Shown: piece by piece, positions 13,408 to 13,535 of the stretch
Position numbering within the stretch: the first letter of the stretch is position 1
Layout of the letters: every line of letters starts with the position of its first letter
NCBI GenBank assembly: GCA_905616435.1
Contig: CAJQSU010000038.1
Location: 1 to 13,535 of the forward strand
Source: an uncultured Candidatus Pelagibacter sp.
GTDB lineage: Bacteria; Pseudomonadota; Alphaproteobacteria; Pelagibacterales; Pelagibacteraceae
Length of the DNA stretch: 13,535 bases
Direction: 5' to 3'
Notes under the pieces: generated by a model
Database searches by the model: none
Seen by the model: only the letters and a program-made list of their open reading frames with translations
Told to the model about the DNA's origin: nothing
Made by a program: the position numbers and the translations under genes

Positions 13408-13535
13408 TTATCCTCTAAAAATTATCCTACCTTTTGTAAGGTCGTAAGGTGTCATTTCTATAGTCACGTTATCGCCTTGCAATACTCTAATTCTATTCTT
13501 TCTTAACTTACCCGCTGTATGAGCTGTTACGATAT
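13408..13535 (-). CDS. infA: Translation initiation factor IF-1, C-terminal part (5' end outside window)
   Basis: The minus strand encodes 41 residues ending with TAA at 13408-13410; the start lies beyond the window edge. The fragment includes [18 protein letters not shown], then [15 protein letters not shown], the hallmark C-terminal half of the IF-1 OB fold, where E. coli has SGKMRKNYIRILTGDKV and LTPYDLSKGRI. IF-1 binds the 30S A site and assists IF-2 and IF-3 during initiation. The protein ends IFRG, close to the usual family terminus. tRNA-Phe follows after 8 nt on the same strand. Confidence 0.93.
   Translation of the reverse strand, partial: IVTAHTAGKLRKNRIRVLQGDNVTIEMTPYDLTKGRIIFRG

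Noticed and set aside
13318..13506. Plus-strand reading frame of 62 residues containing W-S-R-V-D-S-N-H-R
   Set aside because: It is the antisense translation of tRNA-Phe and the infA end; this SNHR-type peptide is a familiar spurious product of tRNA antisense frames.
1..13535. Mobile elements, CRISPR arrays, phage genes or tRNA-linked integration sites
   Set aside because: I saw no transposase, integrase, direct-repeat array or duplicated tRNA 3' end. The phage-like nuclease stands alone among housekeeping genes.

Overview
The window looks like chromosomal sequence from a SAR11-type (Pelagibacterales) alphaproteobacterium. The evidence is the very AT-rich composition (about 30% GC by eye), minimal or negative gene spacing, lysine/isoleucine/asparagine-rich proteins, and alphaproteobacterial gene orders (rpsA-ihfB, trpF-trpB-trpA-accD-folC, hisS-hisZ-hisG). 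Two further alphaproteobacterial markers are a short-form HisG paired with HisZ, and a tRNA-His without an encoded G-1. I see no transposase, integrase, CRISPR array or other mobile element. The species assignment is an inference from these traits, not from a database match.

Region 1 (1-6129, + strand) is one compressed gene train: the 3' end of rpsA, then ihfB, pyrF, trpF, trpB, trpA, accD and folC. Spacings are +16, -8, 0, -14, -4, -4 and -47 nt, so translational coupling is likely throughout. It joins ribosomal protein S1, a nucleoid protein, the last step of UMP synthesis, the last steps of tryptophan synthesis, the first committed step of fatty-acid synthesis and folate polyglutamylation. 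TrpB and TrpA are clearly recognisable but lack several residues normally invariant in catalysis and inter-subunit signalling.

Region 2 (6126-9773, - strand) reads rmuC, a RecB/MGME1-like PD-(D/E)XK nuclease, sbcB (exonuclease I), then a short gap and trxA. The first three genes form a compact DNA-end-processing cluster. trxA converges on folC so tightly that the two stop codons overlap.

Region 3 (9774-9970) is the divergent gap upstream of rmuC. It holds an unrecognised 43-residue membrane-protein ORF on the + strand.

Region 4 (9953-13535, - strand) reads infA (partial), tRNA-Phe(GAA), a 174-nt spacer with a perfect 16-bp palindrome, tRNA-His(GTG), hisS, hisZ and hisG. The encoded CCA of tRNA-His lies only 5 nt before the hisS start codon. 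The substrate tRNA, its synthetase, the synthetase paralogue HisZ and the first histidine-biosynthetic enzyme HisG therefore appear to form one transcription unit. This is the most intriguing arrangement in the window.
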